Origin: Eubacterium sp.
GTDB lineage: Bacteria > Bacillota > Clostridia > Lachnospirales > Lachnospiraceae
NCBI GenBank assembly: GCA_024684035.1
Contig: JAIKXQ010000077.1
Location: forward strand, 59,583-123,582
Direction of reading: 5' to 3'
DNA: 64,000 nt
The notes below the pieces were generated by a model that saw only the letters and a list, made by a program, of their open reading frames with translations, was not told the origin of the DNA and made no database searches. Below are positions 16,957 through 26,750 of the stretch, piece by piece. Numbering within the stretch: the stretch's first letter is position 1; each line of letters begins with the position of its first letter. The translations under genes were made by a program, and so were the position numbers.

Positions 16957-18867
16957 ATGGCACTTGACTACAGAAAAGCGGCACAGGGAGTGCTGGACAA
17001 CATCGGAGGGGCTTCCAATGTGGCTTCCGCAGCGCATTGCGCCACCAGGCTCCGTCTTGTCATCAATGACAATTCCAAAGTTAATAAGGAGGCCATCGAG
17101 AACGTGGATGGCGTCAAGGGATGCTTTGAGGCGGCAGGTCAGCTTCAGGTCATCTTCGGTACAGGAACAGTCAATAAGGTATTCGAAGAATTTATCAGTA
17201 TTTCCGGCGTAGAAGCCGGAACAAAGGAATCCGCGAAGGAGGCGGCTGCCCAGAAGCAGAATCCGTTCTTCCGGGCCATCAAGACTCTTGGTGATGTATT
17301 CGTTCCGATCATTCCTGCGATCGTTGCGTCCGGACTTCTGACCGGTATCCTGGGAGGTCTTTCCAATGCGATTCCGGGTCTTTCCGACACACACTGGTAT
17401 ACCATCATCAATATGTTTGCCAGTGCGGCTCTCGGAATGCTTCCGATTCTGATCGCCATCAGTGCGGCGAAGAAGTTCGGCGGCAATCCCTTCCTTGCAG
17501 CAGTTATCGGCTATATCATGGTTAACCCCAGTCTTGTAAACGGCTGGAGCAAGCTCGTTGCCGACGAGAACGGACTGATGATTACGAACCCGGATATCGT
17601 CACCTGGTTTGAGCTTGGACCGCTGAAAGTTCAGAATGTGGGTTATCAGGGGCACGTTATTCCTGTCATCATCGCAATTCTGTTTATGAGTGTTCTGGAG
17701 AAATGGCTCCACAAACACGTGCCGGAGATCATCGATCTCTTTGTCACACCTCTTGTCACAGTACTTTGCACAGGTCTTCTTACCATCTTCATCATCGGAC
17801 CTGTATTCTCAGGAATTGAGGAAATCATCCTCTCCGCAGCAAATGCTCTGATCCAGCTTCCGTTCGGTATCGGAGGATTGCTCATCGGTTTCTTCTATGC
17901 GTTTACGGTAGTTGCCGGCTTCCATCATATGTACAATATGATCGAGGCTCAGATGGTCAGCCAGAATCCTCCGGCGAACATCTGGATGCCTGTTGCAACA
18001 GCTGCAAACGTGGCTCAGGGTGCAGCTGCCATGGCAGTCGCATTCAAGACAAAGAACGAGAAGACCAAATCTGTTGCACTTCCGGCTTCTCTTTCTGCCT
18101 TCCTCGGAATTACCGAGCCGGCCATCTTCGGTGTGAACGTGCGTTACAGAAAACCTTTCATCGCCGGTTGTATCGGCGGCGCCATCGGAGGTATGGTTGC
18201 CTCCTGGTTCGGAATCAAGGCGACAGCATATGGAATTACCGGTCTGTTCGGCTATCTGATCACCACAGGTTTCTGGGTACAGTACACCATCGCAATGCTG
18301 GTGGCCTTCGCAGTAGCCTTTGCGGTTTCCTTTATTACATTCAAAGATCCGGAGCCCGCTGCACCGAAGGTGGCACCTGCACCGGCATCTGCACCGGCTC
18401 AGAGTAAGGCGGCAGGCGCAAAGAAAGTATTCGCTCCGGTGAAGGGAACAGCAATCAAGTCAGCAGAGATCAATGATCCCACTTTTGCAGCAGAGGCACT
18501 GGGAAAGGGTCTTGCAATTATCCCTTCCGAGGGAAGAATCGTGGCACCTTTTGACGGAACTGTAGAGATGGTTTTCGACACAAAACATGCCATTGCCCTC
18601 ACCTCAGAGGACGGAGTGGAAATCCTGATCCATGTAGGTATCGATACTGTCAATCTGAAAGGATCCGGATACACGGCACATTGTGCCAACGGAGACAAGG
18701 TTAAGAAGGGACAGCTCCTTCTTGAGTTCAATATTGCGACAATCAAAGAGGCGGGGTATGAGACTACGACACCGGTTGTTGTCACCAATACCGATGACTT
18801 CAGTGATATCAAAGTACTGAGAACAGGCGCTGTCGAAGAAGGACAGGAAGTCCTCGAAATATGCTGA
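16957..18867 (+). CDS. scrA: Sucrose-type PTS permease, EIIBCA
   Basis: This 636-residue fusion has EIIB at 1-85 with the phospho-acceptor Cys28 (AAHCATRLRL), the EIIC membrane channel at about 105-465, an Ala/Pro-rich linker near 468-490 (PAPASAPAQSKAAGAKK) and EIIA at about 490-636 with the phospho-acceptor His559 (ILIHVGIDTV). It imports and phosphorylates a disaccharide using phosphate from HPr. The following sucrose-6-phosphate hydrolase overlaps it by 7 bases, which points to sucrose rather than beta-glucosides or trehalose. AAGGAGGTT is the ribosome binding site. Confidence 0.92.
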   Translation: MALDYRKAAQGVLDNIGGASNVASAAHCATRLRLVINDNSKVNKEAIENVDGVKGCFEAAGQLQVIFGTGTVNKVFEEFISISGVEAGTKESAKEAAAQKQNPFFRAIKTLGDVFVPIIPAIVASGLLTGILGGLSNAIPGLSDTHWYTIINMFASAALGMLPILIAISAAKKFGGNPFLAAVIGYIMVNPSLVNGWSKLVADENGLMITNPDIVTWFELGPLKVQNVGYQGHVIPVIIAILFMSVLEKWLHKHVPEIIDLFVTPLVTVLCTGLLTIFIIGPVFSGIEEIILSAANALIQLPFGIGGLLIGFFYAFTVVAGFHHMYNMIEAQMVSQNPPANIWMPVATAANVAQGAAAMAVAFKTKNEKTKSVALPASLSAFLGITEPAIFGVNVRYRKPFIAGCIGGAIGGMVASWFGIKATAYGITGLFGYLITTGFWVQYTIAMLVAFAVAFAVSFITFKDPEPAAPKVAPAPASAPAQSKAAGAKKVFAPVKGTAIKSAEINDPTFAAEALGKGLAIIPSEGRIVAPFDGTVEMVFDTKHAIALTSEDGVEILIHVGIDTVNLKGSGYTAHCANGDKVKKGQLLLEFNIATIKEAGYETTTPVVVTNTDDFSDIKVLRTGAVEEGQEVLEIC

Positions 18868-20294
18868 AAGGCAGAGACGGATGGCGGCAGAGGTTTCACC
18901 TCATGCCGCCTGAAGGCTGGTTGAATGACCCGAACGGCCTGTGTCAGTTTCAGGGTATCTACCATGTGTTTTTTCAGTATTCTCCGAATGAACCGGGGCC
19001 GGATGGAAGAAAGGCCCGGACCTGGGGGCATTACGCAGGAGAGGATCTTCTCCATCTGAAATTTTGCGGCGTGCCCTTCTGGCCGGTGGATCCCGTGGAC
19101 CGGGATGGCTGCTATTCAGGATCCGCGCTGGTTCAGGGAGAAGAAGTCATGCTCTATTACACCGGAAATGTGAAGCAGCCGGGAGATCATGACTATACAT
19201 ATTCAGGAAGAGAAGCCAACGAAATCCTGGTAAAGACAGACGGAAAAACCTTTGGTTTTAAGCAGACGGTTCTGGTAAACAGTGATTATCCGAAAGATTG
19301 CACCTGCCATGTCAGAGATCCAAAGGTCTGGCAGGAAGGGAATAGCCTGTACATGGTTCTCGGCGCCCGTGTGGCGGGACCGGACAGGAATGCGCAGACA
19401 GACTACGGCGAGGCGCTGTTCTATCGAAGTGAAGACGGACTTCATTGGACGCTGATGAAGACTCTTACCACACCGGAGCGATTCGGATATATGTGGGAGT
19501 GTCCGGACTACTTTGAGATCGACGGACATAAGGTTCTGGGCATCTGTCCCCAGGGACTGGAGGCGGAAGAATTCCGCTATCAGAACATTTATCAGTCGGG
19601 TTACTGGCTGGTGGACGGGGAACTCGAAGGGGAGCAGGTGCTTCACGATTTTACCGAGTGGGATTATGGCTTCGATTTCTACGCGCCCCAGACGTTCGTG
19701 GACGAGTCCGGCAGAAGGCTGTTGATCGGCTGGGTCGGCATGCCGGATGAACCTTATAAGAATCCTACGGCAGCCCTTTCCGGGAAGAGCTGGGAGAACT
19801 GTCTTACAGTTCCCCGTGAACTGACCTGGGAGAACGGCCGGATTTATCAGAATCCGGTTCCCGAGCTGAAGGAGCTCCGCTATGACGAGACGCATATCTT
19901 CCCGGATCAGGAGATGATCCTTCCGGATGGCGCGGGAGATTTCGAGATCTCCTTCCTGGAGGGAGATGAGGAAGAAAAATGGGAAGTCGTCATCGGAGAC
20001 GGACTGACACTGACTTATGATGAGGGAATATTCCGAATGGAACTGACGGAGGCTGTGGGCTGCGGAAGAACAATCCGCCGGCTACAGGTTCCGGATATTC
20101 AGTTTATGAGGATTCTTGTGGACAGCTCGGTAGCGGAAATCTACCTGAATGACGGGCAACTTGTACTCACCACGAGATTCTATCCGGCATACGACGGAGA
20201 GCAGCAGGATCTGCGGGTATCATTCCGATGCGGAAATGCTGCCATCACCGGCTGGAAGATGAGCTGTATGCAGACAAACAAAGAGCTGATCTGA
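18861..20294 (+). CDS. scrB: Sucrose-6-phosphate hydrolase (GH32)
   Basis: This 477-residue enzyme has the GH32 set: nucleophile Asp23 in WLNDPNG (20-26), transition-state Asp153 in RDP (152-154), and acid/base Glu213 in the ECP motif (213-215). A C-terminal beta-sandwich follows. It cuts sucrose-6-phosphate to glucose-6-phosphate and fructose. ATG overlaps the scrA stop (ATGCTGA), so translation is probably coupled. No signal peptide is present, as expected for an intracellular enzyme. Confidence 0.93.
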   Translation: MLKGRDGWRQRFHLMPPEGWLNDPNGLCQFQGIYHVFFQYSPNEPGPDGRKARTWGHYAGEDLLHLKFCGVPFWPVDPVDRDGCYSGSALVQGEEVMLYYTGNVKQPGDHDYTYSGREANEILVKTDGKTFGFKQTVLVNSDYPKDCTCHVRDPKVWQEGNSLYMVLGARVAGPDRNAQTDYGEALFYRSEDGLHWTLMKTLTTPERFGYMWECPDYFEIDGHKVLGICPQGLEAEEFRYQNIYQSGYWLVDGELEGEQVLHDFTEWDYGFDFYAPQTFVDESGRRLLIGWVGMPDEPYKNPTAALSGKSWENCLTVPRELTWENGRIYQNPVPELKELRYDETHIFPDQEMILPDGAGDFEISFLEGDEEEKWEVVIGDGLTLTYDEGIFRMELTEAVGCGRTIRRLQVPDIQFMRILVDSSVAEIYLNDGQLVLTTRFYPAYDGEQQDLRVSFRCGNAAITGWKMSCMQTNKELI

Positions 20295-20386
20295 CCGCCG
20301 GAAACGAGGGGAAAGATTTTTCAGACTCCCCTCCGGATTATACTCACGGGCACAGACAAGTCACATAAAAGCATAGTTTTATCAGC

Positions 20387-20415
20387 TTGTTCAGACATGT
20401 GTTACTTGGTATAAT
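20387..20415 (+). promoter_or_regulatory. Promoter of ptsH-ptsI
   Basis: TTGTTC (20387-20392) and TATAAT (20410-20415), spacer 17; the RNA start lies near 20422, about 40 nt before ATG. Confidence 0.7.
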
Positions 20416-20461
20416 GAACTGAAAACTATCCATCACAGAATCAAAAGGAGGATTCAAGAGA

Positions 20462-20719
20462 ATGAAATCTTTTAAATATGTTATCACTGATCCGGTAGGA
20501 ATTCACGCAAGACCTGCACAGACTCTTGTTGCCGATGCGAAGAAATATGCTTCCAAGATCACCATCGAGTGTAACGGAAAGAGTGCCGGTGCTACAAGTC
20601 TGATCAAACTCATGAGCCTCGGAATCAAGAAGGATGATGAGATCACTGTTACCGTTGAGGGTGACGATGAAGAGGCAGCAGCAGTAAGTTTTGAGGAATT
20701 CCTTAAAGCGAATCTTTAA
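20462..20719 (+). CDS. ptsH: Phosphocarrier protein HPr
   Basis: This 85-residue protein has the catalytic loop GIHARPA with His15 and the regulatory Ser46 in TSLIKLMSLG, the site of HPr kinase. It carries phosphate from enzyme I to sugar-specific EII proteins. AAAAGGAGG precedes ATG and ptsI follows after 16 bases. Confidence 0.96.
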   Translation: MKSFKYVITDPVGIHARPAQTLVADAKKYASKITIECNGKSAGATSLIKLMSLGIKKDDEITVTVEGDDEEAAAVSFEEFLKANL

Positions 20720-20735
20720 TCATAGGAGCATATAA

Positions 20736-22358
20736 ATGGAGAAATATACAGGCAAGGCCATATTTAAAGGAGTTGCGATCGGCAGAATTCTTTTCTACGG
20801 CAAGCAGGAGAATACTGTCAAGAGAAGCAAGATCGAAGATACGGCGGCCGAGATCCAGAGATATGAGGATGCACGTAAAAAGTCGATCGAGCAGCTCAAC
20901 AGTCTTTATACGGATGCTGTCAAGAAGGTTGGCGAAGAGAATGCAGCAATTTTTGAAGTGCATGCCATGCTTCTTGATGATGATGATTTTAATGATTCTG
21001 TTCACAATATGATTGAGACGCAGAAGGTAAATGCAGAATATGCAGCTGCAGTTACCGGGGAGAACTTTTCACGCATGTTTGCGGAGATGGATGATGAGTA
21101 TTTCAAAGCCCGTTCCGCGGACATGAAGGATATCTCCGAGCGTGTGATCTCTGTTCTGACAGGTAAAGAGACGAATTACACCTTTGATGAGCCGGTGATC
21201 ATCGCGGCTGACGATCTGATGCCCAGTGAGACGGTTCAGCTCGACAAGGACAAGGTACTTGCCTTTGTTACGAAGTTCGGCTCCGCGAACTCGCACACAG
21301 CGATCCTGGCAAGAACGATGAATATTCCGGCTCTGATCAATGTGCCGGTTACTCCGGACTGGGACGGCAAAATGGCCATTGTGGACGGACATACAGGTGC
21401 GTTCTACATCGACCCGGATGAGGAGACCGTGAAGGACATGCAGGCGAAGCGCGAGAAGGATCTCGAGGCGAGACGACTGCTTCAGGAGCTGAAGGGAAAG
21501 GAGAATGTATCTCTGGATGGCCAGAAGATCAATCTCTTCGCAAATATCGGTTCGCTGGCGGATGTCGGTTCGGTTCTTCAGAATGACGGTGGCGGCATCG
21601 GCCTCTTCCGCAGTGAGTTTATCTACATCGGACGCGATACCATGCCCACCGAAGAGGAACAGTTCTCTGTATACAAAACCGTTGCGGAGAACATGGCCGG
21701 CAAGAAGGTCATTATCCGTACGCTGGATATCGGAGCGGACAAGCAGGTGGATTACCTGGGACTGGAGAAAGAGGACAATCCTGCTCTTGGCTTCCGTGCC
21801 ATTCGTATCTGTCTGACAAAACCGGAGATTTTCAAGACGCAGCTTCGCGCAATTTATCGCGCCAGCGTTTTTGGCAGAATCTCCATTATGTATCCGATGA
21901 TCACTTCGGTAGAGGAAGTGGAAGAGATCCAGAAGATCGTCACGCAGGTGAAGGCTGAGCTGGATGCAGACGGCATTCCCTACGGCGAGGTTGAGCAGGG
22001 TATCATGATTGAGACCCCTGCGGCAGCGGTGATCAGCGACGAGCTTGCAAAGATGGTCGACTTCTTCAGTATCGGTACCAACGATCTGACCCAGTACACA
22101 CTGGCTATGGATCGCCAGAATGACAAGCTGGACAGATTCTATAATTCTCACCACAAGGCAATCCTTCGACTGATTCAGAAGGTAGTCGAGAATGGACATG
22201 CCGGCGGCGCATGGGTCGGTATCTGCGGAGAACTAGGCGCAGACACTTCTCTGACCGAGACTTTCCTCCAGATGGGTGTGGACGAGTTGTCCGTATCACC
22301 TTCCATGATTCTTCCGGTGAGGGATGCGATCCGCAAGAGTCACGCAAAGAAGGCGTAA
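20736..22358 (+). CDS. ptsI: PTS enzyme I (phosphoenolpyruvate-protein phosphotransferase)
   Basis: This 540-residue protein has the HPr-binding N-terminal domain, catalytic His187 in NSHTAILART, and the PEP-binding barrel (GIGLFRSEFIYIGRD, GTNDLTQYTLAMDR). The length is slightly below the usual 570. It starts the phosphate cascade from PEP to HPr and feeds the sucrose EII encoded upstream. Confidence 0.96.
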   Translation: MEKYTGKAIFKGVAIGRILFYGKQENTVKRSKIEDTAAEIQRYEDARKKSIEQLNSLYTDAVKKVGEENAAIFEVHAMLLDDDDFNDSVHNMIETQKVNAEYAAAVTGENFSRMFAEMDDEYFKARSADMKDISERVISVLTGKETNYTFDEPVIIAADDLMPSETVQLDKDKVLAFVTKFGSANSHTAILARTMNIPALINVPVTPDWDGKMAIVDGHTGAFYIDPDEETVKDMQAKREKDLEARRLLQELKGKENVSLDGQKINLFANIGSLADVGSVLQNDGGGIGLFRSEFIYIGRDTMPTEEEQFSVYKTVAENMAGKKVIIRTLDIGADKQVDYLGLEKEDNPALGFRAIRICLTKPEIFKTQLRAIYRASVFGRISIMYPMITSVEEVEEIQKIVTQVKAELDADGIPYGEVEQGIMIETPAAAVISDELAKMVDFFSIGTNDLTQYTLAMDRQNDKLDRFYNSHHKAILRLIQKVVENGHAGGAWVGICGELGADTSLTETFLQMGVDELSVSPSMILPVRDAIRKSHAKKA

Positions 22359-22460
22359 GATCACGCACAGTCTGTGGAGGATGAATGGATCATCATTTTT
22401 GCAGACTGTGTTGAATATTGGCAAATAATGTAACCTTCGTTAGATTATTTCACATGATGG

Positions 22461-22501
22461 GCCGGCTATTCTGAAAGAATAGCCGGCTCTGTTCTTTTTT
22501 T
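22461..22501 (+). terminator. Terminator after ptsI
   Basis: A 12-bp stem GCCGGCTATTCT/AGAATAGCCGGC with loop GAA, then TCTGTTC and T7. A weaker hairpin CACAGTCTG/CAGACTGTG (22366-22410) without T tract lies before it. Confidence 0.85.
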
Positions 22502-22521
22502 GGACAACAGATCCTTTGATA

Positions 22522-22550
22522 TTGTTATTTCTGAAGGCCGATAGTATAAT
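22522..22550 (+). promoter_or_regulatory. Promoter of glgA
   Basis: TTGTTA (22522-22527) and TATAAT (22545-22550), spacer 17. Confidence 0.65.
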
Positions 22551-22613
22551 AGACGAAGTAATTTCATGTTCGAAAATACCTTAATCGATTTGCTAAGGTT
22601 TCAGGAGGAAATC

Positions 22614-24056
22614 ATGAAGAGAATTTTATTTGCAGCGTCAGAGTGTGTTCCTTTCATCAAGACAGGAGGATTGGCGGATGTTGTAGGTTCGTTGCCGAAG
22701 TGTTTTGATAAGAGATACTTTGACTGTAGAGTTATTCTCCCGAAGTACAAAGCAATTGGGGAGAAATACTCCGGTCAGATGCAGTACATCACAAACTTCT
22801 ATATGGATCTGAACTGGAGACAGCAGTATGTCGGCATCTTTAAGATGGAATACGAGGGAATCACCTTCTATTTCATTGACAACGAAGAGCATTTTTCCGG
22901 AGATCAGATTTATGACGGTATGCCCTGGGATCTTGAGAAGTATGCGTATTTTTCCAAGGCGGTTCTGTCTGTTCTTCCCACTCTGGATTTCCGTCCGGAC
23001 GTCATTCACTGTCACGACTGGCAGACAGGACTGCTTCCGGTGTATCTCCACGAGAGGTTCCAGGACAACCCGTTCTATCAGGGAATCAAGAGCGTTATGA
23101 CGATTCACAACCTGAAGTTCCAGGGAGTCTGGGATGTGGACAGCATGAAGAGCATCACAGGTCTCTCGGATTATTATTTCACACCGGATAAACTGGAATA
23201 CCAGAAGGACGGTAACTATCTGAAGGGCGGCCTTGTTTATGCGGACGCCATCACAACCGTAAGTAAAACCTATGCGGAGGAGATCAAGACACCGTTCTAT
23301 GGTGACGGTCTCGACGGCCTTATGCGTGCCCGCGCGAATGATCTGCGTGGTATCGTAAACGGTATTGATTACGACGATTACAATCCGGAGACGGATCCCT
23401 GTATCGTTCAGCACTACAATCCGAAGAATTTCCGCAAAGAGAAGATTAAGAACAAAACAGCGCTTCAGCAGGAGCTTGGACTGGAAGTTGATCCGAAGAG
23501 AATGATGATCGGCGTTGTGTCAAGACTCACAGATCAGAAGGGCTTTGATCTCATCGCATATATGATGGATGAGCTGTGTCAGGATGCTGTCCAGCTGGTA
23601 ATTCTCGGTACCGGTGATCCGAAGTACGAGAACATGTTCCGTCATTTTGCTTGGAAATATGACAAGAAGGTTTCTGCGAATATCTATTATTCCAACGAGC
23701 TCTCCCACAAGATCTATGCGGCCAGTGACGCTTTCCTTATGCCGTCGCTGTTTGAGCCCTGCGGACTTAGCCAGCTCATGAGTCTCCGCTACGGAACCGT
23801 TCCGATTGTCCGTGAGACAGGCGGTCTTCGCGATACCGTAGAACCCTATAATGAGTACGAGGGAACCGGTACAGGTTTCTCCTTCGCAAATTACAATGCC
23901 CACGAGATGCTGGGTACCATCCGCTACGCTGAGAGAATCTACTATGACAAGAAGCGGGAGTGGAATAAAATCGTCGACCGCGCCATGGCTGCAGACTTCT
24001 CATGGCAGCAGTCCGCGCTCCAGTATCAGGAGCTGTACGACTGGCTGGTAGGCTGA
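22614..24056 (+). CDS. glgA: Glycogen synthase (ADP-glucose type)
   Basis: ATG at 22614 after CAGGAGGAA gives MKRILFAASECVPFIKTGG; an upstream in-frame ATG at 22566 would add 16 unrelated residues. The 480-residue GT5 enzyme has the ADP-glucose contact KTGGLADV at 16-23 and the C-terminal acceptor motif PSLFEPCGLSQL. It extends alpha-1,4-glucan from ADP-glucose. No other glg genes are in the window, so it stands alone here. Confidence 0.94.
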   Translation: MKRILFAASECVPFIKTGGLADVVGSLPKCFDKRYFDCRVILPKYKAIGEKYSGQMQYITNFYMDLNWRQQYVGIFKMEYEGITFYFIDNEEHFSGDQIYDGMPWDLEKYAYFSKAVLSVLPTLDFRPDVIHCHDWQTGLLPVYLHERFQDNPFYQGIKSVMTIHNLKFQGVWDVDSMKSITGLSDYYFTPDKLEYQKDGNYLKGGLVYADAITTVSKTYAEEIKTPFYGDGLDGLMRARANDLRGIVNGIDYDDYNPETDPCIVQHYNPKNFRKEKIKNKTALQQELGLEVDPKRMMIGVVSRLTDQKGFDLIAYMMDELCQDAVQLVILGTGDPKYENMFRHFAWKYDKKVSANIYYSNELSHKIYAASDAFLMPSLFEPCGLSQLMSLRYGTVPIVRETGGLRDTVEPYNEYEGTGTGFSFANYNAHEMLGTIRYAERIYYDKKREWNKIVDRAMAADFSWQQSALQYQELYDWLVG

Positions 24057-24088
24057 TTCAAAAAACAGAATACGAAATAAAAAGAATG

Positions 24089-24133
24089 AAAGAGCAAAGG
24101 TGCCTGATGTGTCGGGTATCTTTGCTCTTTTTT
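24089..24133 (+). terminator. Terminator of glgA
   Basis: AAAGAGCAAAGGT pairs with ATCTTTGCTCTTT (one offset base), followed by T6. Confidence 0.85.
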
Positions 24134-24259
24134 GTGTTATAGAAATTCCTCCGGAATTCCCATAACACAAAACGCTCCGCTTAGATGCGCACTCGCGCAA
24201 TATGTAGATGCGTTGCATCCGCGCTCGGCGCGAGAATGTCGCTAGCGACATTCTTTTTT
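24133..24259 (+). repeat. Post-terminator repeat element, complete copy C
   Basis: The first hairpin is GTGTTAT/ATAACAC (24134-24140/24162-24168) topped by GAATTCC-like arms; its bases differ from copies A and B but pairing holds. The rest matches them nearly base for base and ends in the palindrome plus T6 (24254-24259), 30 bases before the next ATG. Confidence 0.85.
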
Positions 24260-24289
24260 ATAAATAAGCATAGAGGAGAGGAATAAGAA

Positions 24290-25486
24290 ATGGTTACTTG
24301 TATGGATGTCAATAATCTGAAGCTGGACGGAATGGAGCTGGTGGCGGGAGAAGACGGTCTGCACCGCATCGTGTCCTGGGCTTATCTGGTGCAGACCAGA
24401 CCCTATGACGAGCATATGAATCAGGGGAATTTTGCCCTGATTGTGGTGGATTATGTCCGTTTTGATTTCGATGAGGTGAGGCGCACCATGGAGGAGCTCA
24501 ATGATCTGGGAATCTCCGGCCTTGCCATCTCCGTGGTGGATGATAAAGAGTTTATTCCGCAGGATATCATCGACCGGGCGGAGGAGCTTGCACTGCCTCT
24601 TTTTTTTGTGCGCTGGAAAGGGGCTTCTTTCGTGGATATCTCCCAGAGTATCGGAAAGCTTATTCTGGAGACGGGTATCGTCAACAAGCGGACCGGAGAT
24701 TATCTCTACAACCTGCTCTTCGGTTACGATGTGAATGACCGCTATGTCAAAAAGATCTCAGGTCATTTCGGCATCAACTTCAGCAGACCCTACCGGGTGG
24801 GGATTATTGCTGTAGACCGGACCTACGGTATCAATCTCGAGCAGGATGAGCACATCTATGAGTATTACGCCAACTGTCTGAATCGCGAGGTGATCCGCAT
24901 GAAAGGGCGGCCCATGTTCATGCGCTTTCTGAACAAATTCGTGCTGCTCTTTGAGGCGAAGGAGAACAAGGAGACGGAGCGGGAGCTGGAGATGATGCTT
25001 CAGAAACTGGATAACTCGCCCAAATTCAAGGGAATTATCCGAAGTACCTGTATTCTGGGCGGAGCCTATACGGATCCGAGGAAATACGGACAGAGTTATC
25101 AGGAGGCGAAGCGGCTGATCCCGAAGAAGGATCTGCTGCCGAATCCTTCCCACAAAAAGGTCTTAAGTGCCAGCTCCATGGGGATTTACCAGTTCATGTT
25201 CCGGGGAAGTGATCAGAGGGAGATTCTCGATTACTGCAATGGCAAACTGAACAAGCTGGAGGAGTATGATCACGCCAACGGAACCTTTTTGCAGGAGACG
25301 CTGCTGGCTTACTTCATGAACGGCTTTAACAATGCGAAGACGGCGGAGACTCTCTTTATTCACCGGAACTCCCTGGTTTACAGACTACGGAAGATCGAGG
25401 AACTTCTGGAAATGGAGATCACGGATTACATGGAGTACCTGGATGTTTTGAACTGTATTCTCGTGAAGCGGCTGATGTTTCTGTGA
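24290..25486 (+). CDS. PucR-family transcriptional regulator
   Basis: This 398-residue protein has an N-terminal PucR-type ligand domain (1-130), a central GGDEF-like CdaR region and a C-terminal helix-turn-helix (about 330-390, NAKTAETLFIHRNSLVYRLRKIEE). PucR proteins commonly control nitrogen compound use (purines, amino acids, GABA). It lies directly ahead of an amino-acid ABC operon with an aminotransferase and is the likely regulator of that operon. Spacing leaves no promoter downstream of repeat copy C. Confidence 0.87.
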   Translation: MVTCMDVNNLKLDGMELVAGEDGLHRIVSWAYLVQTRPYDEHMNQGNFALIVVDYVRFDFDEVRRTMEELNDLGISGLAISVVDDKEFIPQDIIDRAEELALPLFFVRWKGASFVDISQSIGKLILETGIVNKRTGDYLYNLLFGYDVNDRYVKKISGHFGINFSRPYRVGIIAVDRTYGINLEQDEHIYEYYANCLNREVIRMKGRPMFMRFLNKFVLLFEAKENKETERELEMMLQKLDNSPKFKGIIRSTCILGGAYTDPRKYGQSYQEAKRLIPKKDLLPNPSHKKVLSASSMGIYQFMFRGSDQREILDYCNGKLNKLEEYDHANGTFLQETLLAYFMNGFNNAKTAETLFIHRNSLVYRLRKIEELLEMEITDYMEYLDVLNCILVKRLMFL

Positions 25487-25593
25487 GAGAGTACAGTCAA
25501 TGACAGGCACGAGACGGGGCAGAGATGCCGGCTGATCACAGGTCGTGGAGGAGGATTGTGCAAAGAGCCCGTTTCAACTGTGCATTTTGCACG

Positions 25594-25622
25594 TTGTAAA
25601 TCATCAGGCTGTCTTGTAGAAT
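25594..25622 (+). promoter_or_regulatory. Promoter of the amino-acid transporter operon
   Basis: TTGTAA (25594-25599) and TAGAAT (25617-25622), spacer 17. A GTGCATTTTGCAC dyad (25580-25592) abuts the -35 box and could be a regulator site. Confidence 0.5.
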
Positions 25623-25633
25623 TCCAATCAAGC

Positions 25634-25679
25634 AAAGGCGCTGAGGAAACAGAAAAAAGTTTCCCGGCGCCTTTCTTCG
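25634..25679 (+). terminator. Terminator or attenuator upstream of the transporter operon
   Basis: AAAGGCGC/GCGCCTTT closes an inner GGAAAC/GTTTCC stem, followed by CTTCGTT. It lies just downstream of the promoter at 25594-25622, so RNA started there would carry it at its 5' end. Confidence 0.65.
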
Positions 25680-25791
25680 TTCCATTAAGGATTTATCCGA
25701 AATCCGCGGAACAAAAAAGAAGCCCCGGAATAAGTGATGGCGCGAAATAAAAGAATCATATTTACAGAAATGTGATGAGGAGGAAAAGGAT

Positions 25792-26730
25792 ATGAAAAAC
25801 AAGATGAGAATTGTAAAAAACATGATCACAGCAGCTGTGGCAGCTTCCATGGCAATGGCCTGTCTTACCGGATGCGGGTCTTCTTCCGGATCGGGAACGG
25901 ATGCATCTTCTGCTTCCGCAACAGCCTCTTCGGTAAAAGCAGGATCTGCGGAAAGCTCAAAGGGAGTCTTAAGAGTCGGTATGGAATGTGCCTATCCTCC
26001 TTTTAACTGGTCGCAGGATTCCGCCACAACACCGGACGGAAGCAAGGCAGTTCCGATTTACGATTCCAATCTTTACACATACGGCTACGATGTGGCAGTG
26101 GCTCAGATGATTGCCGATGAGCTGGACATGGAACTGGAGATTCACAAAGTGGAGTGGTCCTCCATCGGTATTTCCATGGATGCCGGCGACTATGACTGCA
26201 TCATCGCAGGTATGGGACGCACCGCAGAGAGAGAAATGGCCTACTCCTTCACAGAGCCTTACTACTACAGAGACAACTGTATTGTAGTGAAGAAGGACGG
26301 CCCCTACGCATCGGTTACCGGCCTCTCACAGCTGGCAGGCAAAGGATGCAAGGTAAGCACACAGCTGGGAACAGGTTGGATTCCTCTTCTGGATCAGGTC
26401 GAGGGAGCCGAGACGGGAATGAATTATGAGACAACATCCGAATGCTTCATGGCAGTATCCAACGGCGTGGCAGATGTATGTATCGTGGATCTTCCGACCG
26501 CACAGTCGGCACTCCTTACCAACAAGGATCTGAAGATCATCACCTTTAATAAAGATGATACCTTCACTGGAGATGAGGAGATGGTTAACGTTTGTATCGC
26601 CACCAGAAAAGATGATACGGCTCTCCGTGACAAGATTCAGGGAGCTATGGATTCGCTTGGATGGAATGACAGGGACAAGATGAACGAACTTATGGACCGT
26701 GTAATCGGTCAGCAGCCCGCGGCTAACTGA
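25792..26730 (+). CDS. Amino-acid ABC transporter substrate-binding lipoprotein
   Basis: This 312-residue exported lipoprotein has lipobox LTGC with Cys28, then a Ser/Ala-rich linker to about residue 58. The bacterial solute-binding family 3 domain follows (LRVGMECAYPPFNW, GYDVAVAQMIADELDMELE, DYDCIIAGMGRTAERE). Members bind polar amino acids or related amines. GAGGAGG precedes ATG. It is the first gene of a run with permease and ATPase. The substrate is not evident from sequence. Confidence 0.92.
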   Translation: MKNKMRIVKNMITAAVAASMAMACLTGCGSSSGSGTDASSASATASSVKAGSAESSKGVLRVGMECAYPPFNWSQDSATTPDGSKAVPIYDSNLYTYGYDVAVAQMIADELDMELEIHKVEWSSIGISMDAGDYDCIIAGMGRTAEREMAYSFTEPYYYRDNCIVVKKDGPYASVTGLSQLAGKGCKVSTQLGTGWIPLLDQVEGAETGMNYETTSECFMAVSNGVADVCIVDLPTAQSALLTNKDLKIITFNKDDTFTGDEEMVNVCIATRKDDTALRDKIQGAMDSLGWNDRDKMNELMDRVIGQQPAAN

Positions 26731-26750
26731 GATCTGAAAGAATGCTATCC

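Noticed and set aside
22418..22446. Promoter TTGGCA-17-TAGATT after ptsI
   Set aside because: It would run straight into the terminator at 22461; judged chance, while the promoter at 22522 fits glgA.
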